From: Desulfosporosinus lacus DSM 15449
GTDB taxonomy: Bacteria; Bacillota; Desulfitobacteriia; Desulfitobacteriales; Desulfitobacteriaceae
Direction: 5' to 3'
Assembly (NCBI RefSeq): GCF_900129935.1
Contig: NZ_FQXJ01000003.1
Location: forward strand, 620,001-684,000
Length of the DNA: 64,000 bases
Of this stretch, positions 47,013-56,628 are shown one piece after another. The notes under the pieces are model-generated. The model was not told the origin of the DNA and searched no databases. It saw nothing but the letters and a program-made list of their open reading frames with translations. The translations under genes and the position numbers were made by a program. Each line of letters opens with the position of its first letter. The first letter of the stretch is position 1.

Positions 47013-47889
47013 CGTTAGGAAGCTAGGACCGTTGCGCAGAGGGAATCTTGTTCTAATCGGCCTGTTTCTATTTGTGCTCCTGGGTGTTTTTTCAGGGTAT
47101 AAACAGGTAAAAGGGCCGTTTACAGAAACGGAAATTCAGGAAGCCCAGAGTGGGGCTACTCGTTTTCTTAACGGAGAATTGGAGATCGGTCAAGGTCAAC
47201 TTATTGATATAAAGCATTACTTCTTTGTGGGAACAGTTTATGAAGTGGAAACACCTCAAGGCAGAAAAAACCTAATCTCCTTTGTTACTCCGCAGGACAA
47301 ACCAAGCCCAGGTCAAAAGGTTGAATGGGTTGGGGTAGACAATTATGTCTCATACGTGACGACCGTCTTTCCAGAGGAGAAGATTATGGATGGAGAAATT
47401 AATTCTTTAGAGAGAATTTCTCCGAAGAACAATGATCAATTCTATTGTGTTGTATACTCCTTTAAAGAGGACACAGTTCAACGCTTTATTGTTGATGCTG
47501 CTAAACTAGCAACTCTTAAAACACTGAACAGTGTTCGGGTAACGTATCACTCGCCGGGGGATAGCCTTGTCGAACCAGCCCCTAATACCCAAAAAGTAGC
47601 TACGGGCTATATTACTGATCTTTGGTTAACCACCATGATCAAAGGGCTAGAATTGGAAAGGGATTTTGATTTCGAAAAATATCCCTACTATATCACTCTG
47701 GCTCCAAAGCCCAATGCCAAATATACTTGGACATTTTATCTGACCAAGGAACAGAGGGATCAATTGAAAAACGGGAATGTTATAGAGGTGAAGTATTCTT
47801 CCATATTCCCGACAAGTATAGAGGTCACACGGGAGACTGTGGATCCCGATGTCTTGTGGGGTAATCCTGATAATGGTGAAACCCCATGA
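47002..47889 (+). CDS. Membrane-anchored protein of unknown function in polysaccharide operon
   Basis: 295 residues, GTG start with AGGAG inside the upstream gene. One hydrophobic N-terminal anchor (about 16-36), then a beta-rich extracytoplasmic region of about 250 residues with no recognised motif; it seems to contain two related halves, each with a hydrophobic-aromatic core. Overlaps both neighbours (11 and 4 bases), so it is translated with the polysaccharide genes and may take part in export or assembly. Confidence 0.7.
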   Translation: MENSVRKLGPLRRGNLVLIGLFLFVLLGVFSGYKQVKGPFTETEIQEAQSGATRFLNGELEIGQGQLIDIKHYFFVGTVYEVETPQGRKNLISFVTPQDKPSPGQKVEWVGVDNYVSYVTTVFPEEKIMDGEINSLERISPKNNDQFYCVVYSFKEDTVQRFIVDAAKLATLKTLNSVRVTYHSPGDSLVEPAPNTQKVATGYITDLWLTTMIKGLELERDFDFEKYPYYITLAPKPNAKYTWTFYLTKEQRDQLKNGNVIEVKYSSIFPTSIEVTRETVDPDVLWGNPDNGETP

Positions 47890-49226
47890 GTTTTGTTCGA
47901 AACAGCTTTTTGACCCTGTTTGGAACCCTGGGACGCGTTGTTTTTTCCATGGTAACTCAAATCATCATCTCTCGCGTGCTGGGACCCGTGGGAAAGGGCT
48001 TGTATTCCTTTCTTGTCCAGATCCCCACGGTATTGGTACCGCTGTGCAGTTTAGGATTGAATTATGCCAATACTTACTACGTTGCACGAAACCCTGAAGA
48101 TGGCAAAAAAGCTGTGGGAAGTTCACTGGGTATGGCTGCTTTTTTGGGCGGGTTGATGGTGGTATGTGTAAGTATTGCTTATCACTTTTTGAAGAATGGG
48201 TACATGCAGGCAGTAACGCCCCTCCAATTGGGATTGATTCTGCTGGCAATTCCTTTCGGACTGCTTAATCTCTATTGGTTGAGTGTGTTATGGGGATTGG
48301 ACTCCATAGGCAAGTACAACTTGGCCTTACTGGTCCAGTTCGTAGTCCTCTCCGCAGGAGTTTCGGCAGCGGCTGCCTTGGATCGTTTGACAGTGACCAC
48401 TGGGTTTGGGATATGGGTAGCCGGAAATATTTTGACAACCCTGTATATGCTGCCGGAAATGGCCAAGATTGTTCGCTGGCGTTTCCATGTCTTTAGCCCG
48501 TCGTATATAAGACAAACTCTCAGTTATGGGGCTAAGTCCTACTTAGCTAACGTCATGATGGTTATTAACTATCGACTCGACCTCTTCATAATCGCCGGAT
48601 TTTTGCCCCTATCTGAAGTTGGTCTTTATGCTACTGCAGTCACCCTCGCCGAAATGGTCGGATACTTGGGCAATGCGGTCAATACGGCTCTCATTCCAAA
48701 ACTGGCTTCTGAGAAAGACAGCCTTACCTTCTCTATGACTCCTAAAGTCACGCGCTTAACCATAATGCTGACCTTTCTTGCCGCGCTCGGAATGGCTATA
48801 ATCGCTTACCCGTTGATTCTCCTCTTCTTTGGGGCGCGCTTTAGTGGAGCTTTCTACCCTTTGCTGGTATTATTGCCTGGGATTGTGGCCCTTGGTGGAT
48901 CTGTAGTGCTTTCGGGGGATTTAATGGCCCGAGGAAAGCCGATTTACTCAAGTATCTCTTCCGGGATCACAGTCGTACTAACCTTGATCCTTGATTTTAC
49001 TCTCATCCCCCTTTGGGGTATTATGGGAGCCTCCATGGCCTCAAGCTTAGTTTACATATCCCTTTTTACCCTGAACTATGTTTTTTACCGCCGTGAAAGC
49101 GGCGAAAAGTTTAAAACCGTTTTGATTTTTACGCGGGAGGACATAAGAGAGATGACTTTGTTTATTAAGCAGGTGAGCACTAAATGGATCTCGAGGAGAA
49201 AGGAGATGCACGATGGAAAAAAATAA
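47886..49226 (+). CDS. Polysaccharide flippase (Wzx/MATE-like)
   Basis: 446 residues with about 12-14 hydrophobic segments; the N-terminus FVRNSFLTLFGTLGRVVFSM and ISRVLGPVGKGLYSF is typical of the polysaccharide-synthase (Wzx) family of the MOP superfamily. Moves lipid-linked repeat units across the membrane. ATGA overlap with the upstream gene; the next gene starts 14 bases before its stop. Confidence 0.9.
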   Translation: MSFVRNSFLTLFGTLGRVVFSMVTQIIISRVLGPVGKGLYSFLVQIPTVLVPLCSLGLNYANTYYVARNPEDGKKAVGSSLGMAAFLGGLMVVCVSIAYHFLKNGYMQAVTPLQLGLILLAIPFGLLNLYWLSVLWGLDSIGKYNLALLVQFVVLSAGVSAAAALDRLTVTTGFGIWVAGNILTTLYMLPEMAKIVRWRFHVFSPSYIRQTLSYGAKSYLANVMMVINYRLDLFIIAGFLPLSEVGLYATAVTLAEMVGYLGNAVNTALIPKLASEKDSLTFSMTPKVTRLTIMLTFLAALGMAIIAYPLILLFFGARFSGAFYPLLVLLPGIVALGGSVVLSGDLMARGKPIYSSISSGITVVLTLILDFTLIPLWGIMGASMASSLVYISLFTLNYVFYRRESGEKFKTVLIFTREDIREMTLFIKQVSTKWISRRKEMHDGKK

Positions 49227-50673
49227 TCTGAGTGAAAACCGTTTGCTCCTGATTCTTGAGGTCTTTGTCACCATATTATGGCTTTATATGATCCTTCGCT
49301 GGGTCTATTATCCGTCGACTTTAATAACCTTGGGTTATCTGTGGGGGATTGTTTGGGTTGCCGTAAAACGTCCCAGGTGGTTGCCGGCGGTACTTATCGT
49401 CACATTTCCCCTTGAGGTTTCGAAAATGTTCATACCGGCTTACAGCTTACCAGAGCGATTAGCTGGTTTTAATGTTTCTATCTTAGATTTTTTTCGTCTT
49501 ACACAACTGGCCTTAGGCCTGCGTTGGTTATGTGATCTTTGGCAGACTCATAAAGACCATCGGGCACACATAGCCAATAAATTTAAGATTTGGAAACGTA
49601 TAAAGACAGACGCCCTTTTATGGCTCCCAATCGCGCTTTTAGGAGTTTACTTGCTTTCAACGGCCTTTTCTATTGCGCCGGCACATTCGTTTGCAGAAAC
49701 CGTGCGCTTGCTTTCCTTGGTTATCACCCTTTACCTTGTCATAGCCTACGTCGAAGACGAAAAGGATTTGCAGCGCTTAGGCTATACGCTGATTGCAGCT
49801 GGAGCGGTTCTGGGTTTAATTGCCATTGTGCAGTATCTAACAGAATGGTTTTTCATCCCGACTTCTGCTGTCGTCATTAATCGCCGTTCTAACACTACCT
49901 TCGCTGACCCAAATATCTTTGCTCGTTTTTTAGTTGTCACATTCTGGTTCTCTGTGGCTGAGCTTGAACGACGCACTTCATGGTCATCGCGCCTTATACC
50001 GCTCGTTGCTATTTTGCTGCAGGGTGCCGGCTTGGGAATCACCGGCTCACGAGGCGGAATTTTGGCTCTGGGTGTTTCGTCGATTATCTTCGTGATTCTC
50101 ATTCCCCGACGCAAGTTGACGCTTTCCGCCATGGTGCTAATGATTTTCGCTATTGTTGCGGCGGCTGTCTTTAATCCCGCCATCATGGCACGGATTGAGA
50201 GCTTGCGCACGGGTTTATTGAGTGCCTCCGGAGGGATTCGAGAGTATTTGTGGCGGTCGGGAATAGCTATGGTGAGGGATCATCCGGTGGTTGGCATTGG
50301 AGTGGGGGCCTTTGGAGTGGCCTTTACAACGATCTATCCTTACTTCAATCCTTACTCTACCTTTTATGTTTCTCTGTCGCATACGGCGATCCTTACCGTG
50401 TTGGCGGAAACCGGGATTATCGGCTTTACCGTTCTTTATTTTCTTTTTGGCAAGACACTCCAAAGAGGGTGGGACATTTCCCGTACAATCCGTCATGAGC
50501 GCCTGCGTTTCTTGAATGCCAGCATAGTGGCAGGAGTAATAGCGATTTTTGTCAGTGCTCAAGGAGAAGGACGATTATATGAAGAACCGTTGCTTTGGAT
50601 CCTTTGGGCAATGTTAGTCTCAGTCTCTCAGTTAGCCAACCAACAGATAAGAAAGGAACATACGAAACTATGA
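49213..50673 (+). CDS. O-antigen ligase / Wzy-like polymerase
   Basis: 486 residues with about 11-12 hydrophobic segments. The Wzy_C/WaaL region has SRGGILALGVS and VRDHPVVGIGVGAFGVAF; FADPNIFARFLVVTFW is shared with the second protein of this kind at 53048. It polymerises or transfers repeat units outside the membrane. AAAGGAG ribosome site inside wzx; its stop overlaps the epimerase start (ATGA). Confidence 0.85.
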   Translation: MEKNNLSENRLLLILEVFVTILWLYMILRWVYYPSTLITLGYLWGIVWVAVKRPRWLPAVLIVTFPLEVSKMFIPAYSLPERLAGFNVSILDFFRLTQLALGLRWLCDLWQTHKDHRAHIANKFKIWKRIKTDALLWLPIALLGVYLLSTAFSIAPAHSFAETVRLLSLVITLYLVIAYVEDEKDLQRLGYTLIAAGAVLGLIAIVQYLTEWFFIPTSAVVINRRSNTTFADPNIFARFLVVTFWFSVAELERRTSWSSRLIPLVAILLQGAGLGITGSRGGILALGVSSIIFVILIPRRKLTLSAMVLMIFAIVAAAVFNPAIMARIESLRTGLLSASGGIREYLWRSGIAMVRDHPVVGIGVGAFGVAFTTIYPYFNPYSTFYVSLSHTAILTVLAETGIIGFTVLYFLFGKTLQRGWDISRTIRHERLRFLNASIVAGVIAIFVSAQGEGRLYEEPLLWILWAMLVSVSQLANQQIRKEHTKL

Positions 50674-51743
50674 AAATTGCAACGGTCGTAGGAGCAAGGC
50701 CCCAGTTTATTAAGGCGGCTTCAGTCTCCCGTGTTTTAAGAAGGGACCATCAAGAAATACTAATTCATACCGGACAACACTATGATACTAACATGTCCGA
50801 TATTTTTTTCGATGAATTGCATATTCCTCGACCGGATTTTCACCTAGGAATCGGTTCTGGTCGACATGGCGCTCAGACTGGGGCAATCCTGGAAAAGGTT
50901 GAGGAAGTGCTGATTCAAGAAACTCCTGATGCTCTGTTAGTCTACGGGGATACGAATTCGACACTGGCGGGGGCTTTGGCAGCCTCGAAGCTTCATATCC
51001 CTGTAATCCATATCGAAGCGGGACTTCGAAGTTTTAATCGCAGAATGCCTGAAGAGATCAACCGAATTTTAACAGATCATCTTTCCAGTTGGCTTTCCTG
51101 TCCGACTGAAACTGCCGTTAAGAACCTTAGCGCTGAGGGGATTACAGAGGGAGTTTCTCAAGACGGAGACGTCATGTACGATGCTTTTCTTTATAACCTT
51201 CAGTTGGCCAAGGAGAAATCCAATATTCTCCAGACGCTCAATTTAGGACCAAAATCATATATTCTCGGTACAATACACCGCGCTGAAAACACGGACGATC
51301 CAGCACGTTTAACTCAAATCTTAAAAGCATTATCCCAGATTTCGCTGCCTGTGGTCCTTCCGTTACATCCCCGAACCCGTAAGATCGTGCATGAATTGGG
51401 TTTAACATCACTGCTTGATCGACTTAACGTAATTGAACCCGTCGGTTATCTTGATATGATTACACTTGAAGCCCATACTTTAAAGTTAGTTACGGATTCA
51501 GGCGGAGTCCAGAAAGAAGCTTATTTTGCTGGTGTCCCTTGCATTACGATGAGGGATGAAACAGAGTGGGTCGAAACAGTCGACGTGGGATGGAACCGCT
51601 TGACTGGCGCGGATGAAGGGAAAATTCTAGAGGCTGTAGAGATGTTTACTCCTCCAGAAAACCGTCCGAGTATTTTCGGTGATGGCAAGGCCGCAGAGCA
51701 AATTGTAGCAACGTTTGGAAAGAAAAATATTAACCAATACTAA
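50670..51743 (+). CDS. wbpI: Non-hydrolysing UDP-N-acetylglucosamine 2-epimerase (WbpI/WecB-like)
   Basis: 357 residues from ATG 50670, which overlaps the previous stop; AAAGGAA is upstream. VVGARPQFIKAASVSRVL, HTGQHYDTNMSDIFF, YGDTNSTLAGALAASKLHIP, HIEAGLRSFNRRMPEEINR, and DSGGVQKEAYFAGVPC. The SFNRRMPEEINR variant is what I recall from WbpI-type enzymes rather than enteric WecB. With WbpA, B, D and E it would complete UDP-ManNAc(3NAc)A synthesis. Confidence 0.9.
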   Translation: MKIATVVGARPQFIKAASVSRVLRRDHQEILIHTGQHYDTNMSDIFFDELHIPRPDFHLGIGSGRHGAQTGAILEKVEEVLIQETPDALLVYGDTNSTLAGALAASKLHIPVIHIEAGLRSFNRRMPEEINRILTDHLSSWLSCPTETAVKNLSAEGITEGVSQDGDVMYDAFLYNLQLAKEKSNILQTLNLGPKSYILGTIHRAENTDDPARLTQILKALSQISLPVVLPLHPRTRKIVHELGLTSLLDRLNVIEPVGYLDMITLEAHTLKLVTDSGGVQKEAYFAGVPCITMRDETEWVETVDVGWNRLTGADEGKILEAVEMFTPPENRPSIFGDGKAAEQIVATFGKKNINQY

Positions 51744-51816
51744 AGTTTATGACTTTAATTGGCGATAAATAAAGTATTGCTCCAATCTCAGAAAGTTGGA
51801 TAAGGAAGGTAAATCA

Positions 51817-53025
51817 ATGCGATTTTTAATTTTGACCCAATACTTTCCTCCGGAAACAGGGGCTGCTCAAGTGCGGCTTAAAGAACTGGCAAAAGGATTG
51901 CAGCGCCAGGGGCATGAGGTTGTCATTGTCACTGCCTTTCCTAATCATCCCTCAGGGGTGATTCCGCCAAAGTATCGAGGATATTGGTCGATGAAAGATG
52001 AAGTGGAAGGATTACCCGTCTACCGAACCTGGGTTTACCCTGTGCAACGGGGACATTTTTGGAAACGCCTTTTAAATTATTTTTCGTTTACCTTTTCGTC
52101 TTTATGGGGAATCCTAAAGGCAGGGCCTTGTGACGTCCTTTTCGTGGAGTCCCCGCCACTATTTCTGGGGATGACTGCTGTACTCGGAAGCTGGATTAAA
52201 CGTGCCCGCCTGGTGTTTAATGTGTCAGATCTCTGGCCGGAATCCGCAGTAGCTTTGGGGTTGGTTAGCAATAAGACCATGATCCGAATGACAGAGGCAC
52301 TGGAAACTTGGCTGTACAATCGTTCTTGGAAACTGTCTGCGGTGACATTAGGAATTCGCGACACCTGGATAAAACGGGGAATACCGGCTGAGAAAATCGC
52401 TTTTTTGCCTAACGGAGTAAACCTCGATCTCTTTCGCTCCCTTCCACCAGATCAAGAATTTAAGGAAAAGCTGGGACTTCAAGATAAATTTGTTTTGGTC
52501 TATACCGGAACGATGGGATACGCGCAGGGGTTAGAAAGTGTATTGGAAGCAGCTAACTTATTGCGTTCTGAACCACAGTATCATTTTCTCTTTCTAGGGG
52601 ATGGGACGGAAAAACCGAGACTTGAAGAAATGGCGAGAGAAATGAAGTTGCCAAATGTGCAATTTCTCGGATTTCAACCGGTTACAGATATGCCACGCTA
52701 TTTGTCCTTAGCTGCGGGAAGTATAATTCCCTTAAAGAAGCTAAAACTCTTTGAAGGGGCACGTCCGTCTAAGATGTTTCCGGCCATGGGCTGTGCGGTT
52801 CCTGTTATCTATAGTGGAGAAGGGGAAGCCGTAGAGCTGATCAGGGAGGCCGGAGCGGGACTTACCGTTGAACCGGAAAACCCTGTTGAGATGGCCCAAG
52901 CCATTCGTTCCCTATACGAGTTAAGTGACCAGGGAAAGTCTATGGGAGAGAACGGCAGGCGCTATGTAGAAGAGCATTATTCTTGGGACAGTATTGTCAG
53001 TCAGTGGCTAAAAGAGCTGAAATAG
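51817..53025 (+). CDS. Glycosyltransferase family 4 (WbuB-like)
   Basis: 402 residues from ATG 51817 (AAGGAAGG upstream). N-terminal FLILTQYFPPETGAAQVRL is typical of the WbuB subgroup of GT4; LVYTGTMGYAQGLESVLEAA and FLGDGTEKPRLEEMA belong to the nucleotide-sugar-binding domain, with FEGARPSKMFPAMGC the E-x7-E-like region. Cytoplasmic, membrane-associated. Donor sugar not readable from sequence. Confidence 0.88.
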   Translation: MRFLILTQYFPPETGAAQVRLKELAKGLQRQGHEVVIVTAFPNHPSGVIPPKYRGYWSMKDEVEGLPVYRTWVYPVQRGHFWKRLLNYFSFTFSSLWGILKAGPCDVLFVESPPLFLGMTAVLGSWIKRARLVFNVSDLWPESAVALGLVSNKTMIRMTEALETWLYNRSWKLSAVTLGIRDTWIKRGIPAEKIAFLPNGVNLDLFRSLPPDQEFKEKLGLQDKFVLVYTGTMGYAQGLESVLEAANLLRSEPQYHFLFLGDGTEKPRLEEMAREMKLPNVQFLGFQPVTDMPRYLSLAAGSIIPLKKLKLFEGARPSKMFPAMGCAVPVIYSGEGEAVELIREAGAGLTVEPENPVEMAQAIRSLYELSDQGKSMGENGRRYVEEHYSWDSIVSQWLKELK

Positions 53026-53047
53026 CCGGAAGGTAAGAAGTTTATAA

Positions 53048-54304
53048 ATGAGAGGAAGTGGCTGTGTGAAACGGTGGGGTGATTGGATTATTCCCTTGTT
53101 TTTTGCTTTGGTGCCTTGGGATATCAGTAAAGTGCTGTTCCCCCCCTATCAAAGCGGTGCGGAAACACCAACCTCTTTAACCTTTTTGCGCATAGGGATG
53201 ATTCTCTTGTTAGCTTGGGGAGCAGTGCGCTTTGTTCAATTAGGAATAGGGAAGACCTTAAAGCGTCTTGCTGGGGTTCCATTGATTTGGGCGGTCATTC
53301 CCTTGTTCATCGCCGTCCTTGTTTCACTGATTACAAGCTTGCAACCACAAACAACGATTAATGAAGGGGTGCGCTTGCTTCTTCTATTTGCTGTCGGGAT
53401 AAGCATGGCTTTGGGTGCGGACCGAAAAACAGTCTTTGACCGAGTGTTTAAGGTGATTTTTGCTATGGCGACTCTTACTGCAATCATTGGATTAGCCCAA
53501 TATCTGAGTGGGAACTGGATTTGGGGCGGAGGTATTAATATCTCCGGAGTACGAAGGGTGAATGCAAGTTTCATCGATCCTAATCTGTTTGCACGTTATT
53601 TGAATATCTCTATCCTGGGGACTTTACTCCTTCTCGTGCGGCGGGAATGGTTTTTAAATATCGGAACTGCCTTGGCACTCCTTATCCAAGTGGCAGCTCT
53701 GGGAGTTACGTTTTCGCGAACAGGATGGTTGACCCTGCTGATAGGAATTGTTATTATAGCCCTTAGCTCAGCGAAAAATCCCAGGACGCCTTGGAGTATA
53801 CTGGGGCTTGGAGGGGTGGGGGCAATTGCTATTTATCTCATCCCAAGTATCCGCATCCGGTTTGAAACACTCTTCACCGGGATGAGCGCTCTCGGACAGC
53901 GTGAGCACCTGATCAAGGGTGGTTGGGCCATGTTTATCGAAAATCCCTTGACCGGAGTGGGGTTGGGAAATTTTCAGTGGGCAATAGAACAGCCCTACCA
54001 TTATCTGGTGCCTTGGAGTGATGCGGTCACTCGTTCTCATACCAGTTTAATTACGGTAGCGGCTGAGATGGGCATACTTGGCCTTGTGAGCATGTTTGTT
54101 TTTCTTATTATTATAGCGAGTATGAATTTGCGTGTGTTGAATCAGATGAATTCTTTTGCACAAGCAATCTTAATTAGTATTTTCGTGGTTTGGCTCAGCT
54201 CCCAGGGGGAAGGACGGTTTTTCGAAGACCCTATGGTTTGGGCTTTCTGGGGATTGAGTCTAGCCATTCAATGGAAACCTTGGGGAGAGGGCTGGGATGG
54301 CTAA
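53048..54304 (+). CDS. Second O-antigen ligase / Wzy-like polymerase
   Basis: 418 residues, about 11 hydrophobic segments. FIDPNLFARYLNISILG parallels the same segment in the protein at 49213, and SRTGWLTLLIGI plus FIENPLTGVGLGNFQW form the Wzy_C region. Either ATG 53048 or GTG 53066 (AGAGGAAG eight bases upstream) may be used. With two such proteins, one could polymerise and the other ligate to the cell wall or an S-layer glycoprotein. It overlaps the next gene by eight bases. Confidence 0.83.
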   Translation: MRGSGCVKRWGDWIIPLFFALVPWDISKVLFPPYQSGAETPTSLTFLRIGMILLLAWGAVRFVQLGIGKTLKRLAGVPLIWAVIPLFIAVLVSLITSLQPQTTINEGVRLLLLFAVGISMALGADRKTVFDRVFKVIFAMATLTAIIGLAQYLSGNWIWGGGINISGVRRVNASFIDPNLFARYLNISILGTLLLLVRREWFLNIGTALALLIQVAALGVTFSRTGWLTLLIGIVIIALSSAKNPRTPWSILGLGGVGAIAIYLIPSIRIRFETLFTGMSALGQREHLIKGGWAMFIENPLTGVGLGNFQWAIEQPYHYLVPWSDAVTRSHTSLITVAAEMGILGLVSMFVFLIIIASMNLRVLNQMNSFAQAILISIFVVWLSSQGEGRFFEDPMVWAFWGLSLAIQWKPWGEGWDG

Positions 54305-55400
54305 ACTTTGCTTATTGGCCAACGCAGCCAGCACTCATACCGAGAAATGGGCCATAGCTCTGTCAGAACGAGGGTGGGAGGTAGAAATCCTAAGTTTTCT
54401 CTCTGCAGAGCTGCCAAAGATTAAAGTGCATGTCATACCTCGCTTGGCCGGTGATAAGGTGGATGTACTATTGCGCCAGACTTGGGTCAGGGAAAAGGTC
54501 GCCGAGATTAAACCGGATCTGATCCATTCCCATTATGCAACGAGCTTTGGCTTGCTGGGAGCGTTAACCCGCAGGCATCCTTTGGTTATTTCCGCCTGGG
54601 GCAGTGATATTTTTTCCTTTCCCCGAACCTCCTTTTTGCATCGAAGACTGTTAAAATGGATTCTGAGTCGTGCAGATGTGCTATGCTCAAGCAGTGAAAT
54701 AATGGCCCAGGAGATGCATCGCTATATTGGCTCGGAACAAGCTATAGAAATTATTCCCTTTGGAGTGGATACCACTCACTTTTCTCCCCCCCAGGGAGAA
54801 CAGGTTTCTTATCCTAAAAGCGGCAGCGGCAGTACAGACAATCTCGTAGTGTTCGGCATTGCCAAAGGCCTGCACTCTGTGTATGGATTAGATCTTTTGA
54901 TCGGGGCCTTTGCTCAGGTTCATGGTCATTTTCCTCAGACGCGTCTGCGGATTGCGGGGGAAGGTCCACAGCGCGGCCAGCTAGAGGACTTGGCAGAGAA
55001 GCTTGGAGTTAGCGCATATATTGAATGGCTGGGGCAACTTCCTAATGCTAAGGTTGCTGATTTCTATCGAAGTATTGATATTGTGGTCATTCCTTCCCGT
55101 CAAGAGAGCTTTGGTGTAACAGCAGTGGAAGGATCGGCCTGCGCCCGTCCCGTGATTGCCAGCAGGGTTGGCGGATTAACCGAAGTAATTATAGAAGGAG
55201 AGACAGGTTTACTTGTTTCTTCAGAGAATATCACCGAGTTAGGCGAGGCTATGGAACGTCTCATTAAAGATCCTGCCCTGAGGGATAGCTTAGGCCGACA
55301 AGGAAGGGCAAATGTGCTAAAGCACTATGATTGGCAAAAAAATGTAACTCAAATGGAAGCCGTGTATCGGCGATTACTCCGAACCAGTCAGAAAGGATAA
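54297..55400 (+). CDS. Glycosyltransferase family 4
   Basis: 367 residues with a GT-B fold. LLANAASTHTEKWAIALSERG opens the acceptor domain, IHSHYATSFGLLG and VISAWGSDIFSFP follow, and the donor domain contains LRIAGEGPQRGQLEDLAEKLG and SRQESFGVTAVEGSACARPV with the E-x7-E motif. GAGAGGG precedes the ATG. Part of the polysaccharide assembly line; linkage unknown. Confidence 0.9.
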   Translation: MAKLCLLANAASTHTEKWAIALSERGWEVEILSFLSAELPKIKVHVIPRLAGDKVDVLLRQTWVREKVAEIKPDLIHSHYATSFGLLGALTRRHPLVISAWGSDIFSFPRTSFLHRRLLKWILSRADVLCSSSEIMAQEMHRYIGSEQAIEIIPFGVDTTHFSPPQGEQVSYPKSGSGSTDNLVVFGIAKGLHSVYGLDLLIGAFAQVHGHFPQTRLRIAGEGPQRGQLEDLAEKLGVSAYIEWLGQLPNAKVADFYRSIDIVVIPSRQESFGVTAVEGSACARPVIASRVGGLTEVIIEGETGLLVSSENITELGEAMERLIKDPALRDSLGRQGRANVLKHYDWQKNVTQMEAVYRRLLRTSQKG

Positions 55401-55445
55401 GTTTAATTCTTTATATGCTCGAATTTGAAAGGAGACATAAATCCA

Positions 55446-56606
55446 ATGCGTAAAGAATTTTTAACCTACGGTTTGCCTCTTATTGAAGAGGATGATATTG
55501 CTGAAGTTGTGGACAGTCTCAGATCAAATTGGATTACCAAGGGACCCAAAACCCACGAGTTCGAGAAACGCTTTGCTGAGTATATCGGAGTCAAATATGC
55601 TATAGCTGTGAACTCCTGCACGGCAGGGTTGCATCTCGCGCTGGTGGCTGCGGGAATCGGTGAAGGGGATGAAGTGATCACAACTCCCATGACCTTTGCT
55701 TCCTCTGCAAACGTTATTATTCATACCGGAGCAACACCAATCTTTGCAGATATCGACCCGGTGACGATGAACATCGATGTCAACGAAGTTCGTAAAAAGA
55801 TAACCCCCCGGACTAAAGCCATTATTCCGGTTCATCTTGCCGGACATCCGTGTGAAATGGATGAAATTATGGAGCTGGCCAAGGAATATAATCTTTTTGT
55901 ACTAGAGGATGCAGCCCATGCTGTGTATACTAAGTACAAAGGGAAATTAATCGGTACCATCGGGAATGCAACGGCATTTTCTTTCTACGCCACAAAGAAC
56001 TTGGCGACGGGAGAAGGGGGCATGGTCACCACGAACGATGAGGCCCTTGCCGATAAAATCAGGATAATGAGTTCACATGGCATGAGCCGAAATGCCTGGA
56101 ACCGCTATTCGGCGTCAGGTTCCTGGTACTACGAAATTCTCCATCCCGGATATAAATACAATATGACGGATATTCAGGCGGCTCTCGGTCTGTCCCAATT
56201 GGCAAAGCTCGAGCGCATGCAGGGAGTTCGACTGGAAATAGCCGAGCGATTTAACGAAGCATTCGGCAAAATGCCCGAACTGGAAATTCCTCCTGAAAAG
56301 GAATATGCCCGCCATGCTTGGCATCTGTATATCATAAAGCTAAATCTGGAGAAACTATCCATAGACAGAACAGAGTTTATCGAAGAATTGAAGAAGGAAC
56401 AGATTGGAACGAGTGTGCACTTTATTCCTGTGCCAATGCATCCCTTCTATAGAGATACCTTCGGTTTCCAAAAAGGAGATTTTCCCCAGGCTGAAACGAC
56501 CTTTGAACGTATTATCTCCTTGCCCCTTTATCCGAAGATGAGTAAGCAAGATACGGAAGATGTCATTGAAGCTGTCGAACGAATTGTCGAGGGTTTTCGC
56601 AAGTAA
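55446..56606 (+). CDS. DegT/DnrJ/EryC1 sugar aminotransferase, PglE/PseC-like
   Basis: 386 residues from ATG 55446 (AAAGGAG upstream). VNSCTAGLHLALVAAGIGEGDEV, PMTFASSANVIIHTGATPIF, LEDAAHAVYTKYKG and the PLP lysine in FYATKNLATGEGGM. The insertion MSRNAWNRYSASGSWYYEI is typical of enzymes acting at C4 of 4-keto-6-deoxy sugars, so it probably uses the product of the CapD-like dehydratase at 39713. It precedes the initiating transferase by 22 bases. Confidence 0.9.
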   Translation: MRKEFLTYGLPLIEEDDIAEVVDSLRSNWITKGPKTHEFEKRFAEYIGVKYAIAVNSCTAGLHLALVAAGIGEGDEVITTPMTFASSANVIIHTGATPIFADIDPVTMNIDVNEVRKKITPRTKAIIPVHLAGHPCEMDEIMELAKEYNLFVLEDAAHAVYTKYKGKLIGTIGNATAFSFYATKNLATGEGGMVTTNDEALADKIRIMSSHGMSRNAWNRYSASGSWYYEILHPGYKYNMTDIQAALGLSQLAKLERMQGVRLEIAERFNEAFGKMPELEIPPEKEYARHAWHLYIIKLNLEKLSIDRTEFIEELKKEQIGTSVHFIPVPMHPFYRDTFGFQKGDFPQAETTFERIISLPLYPKMSKQDTEDVIEAVERIVEGFRK

Positions 56607-56628
56607 GATAGGGAAAGGAGACAAACCA

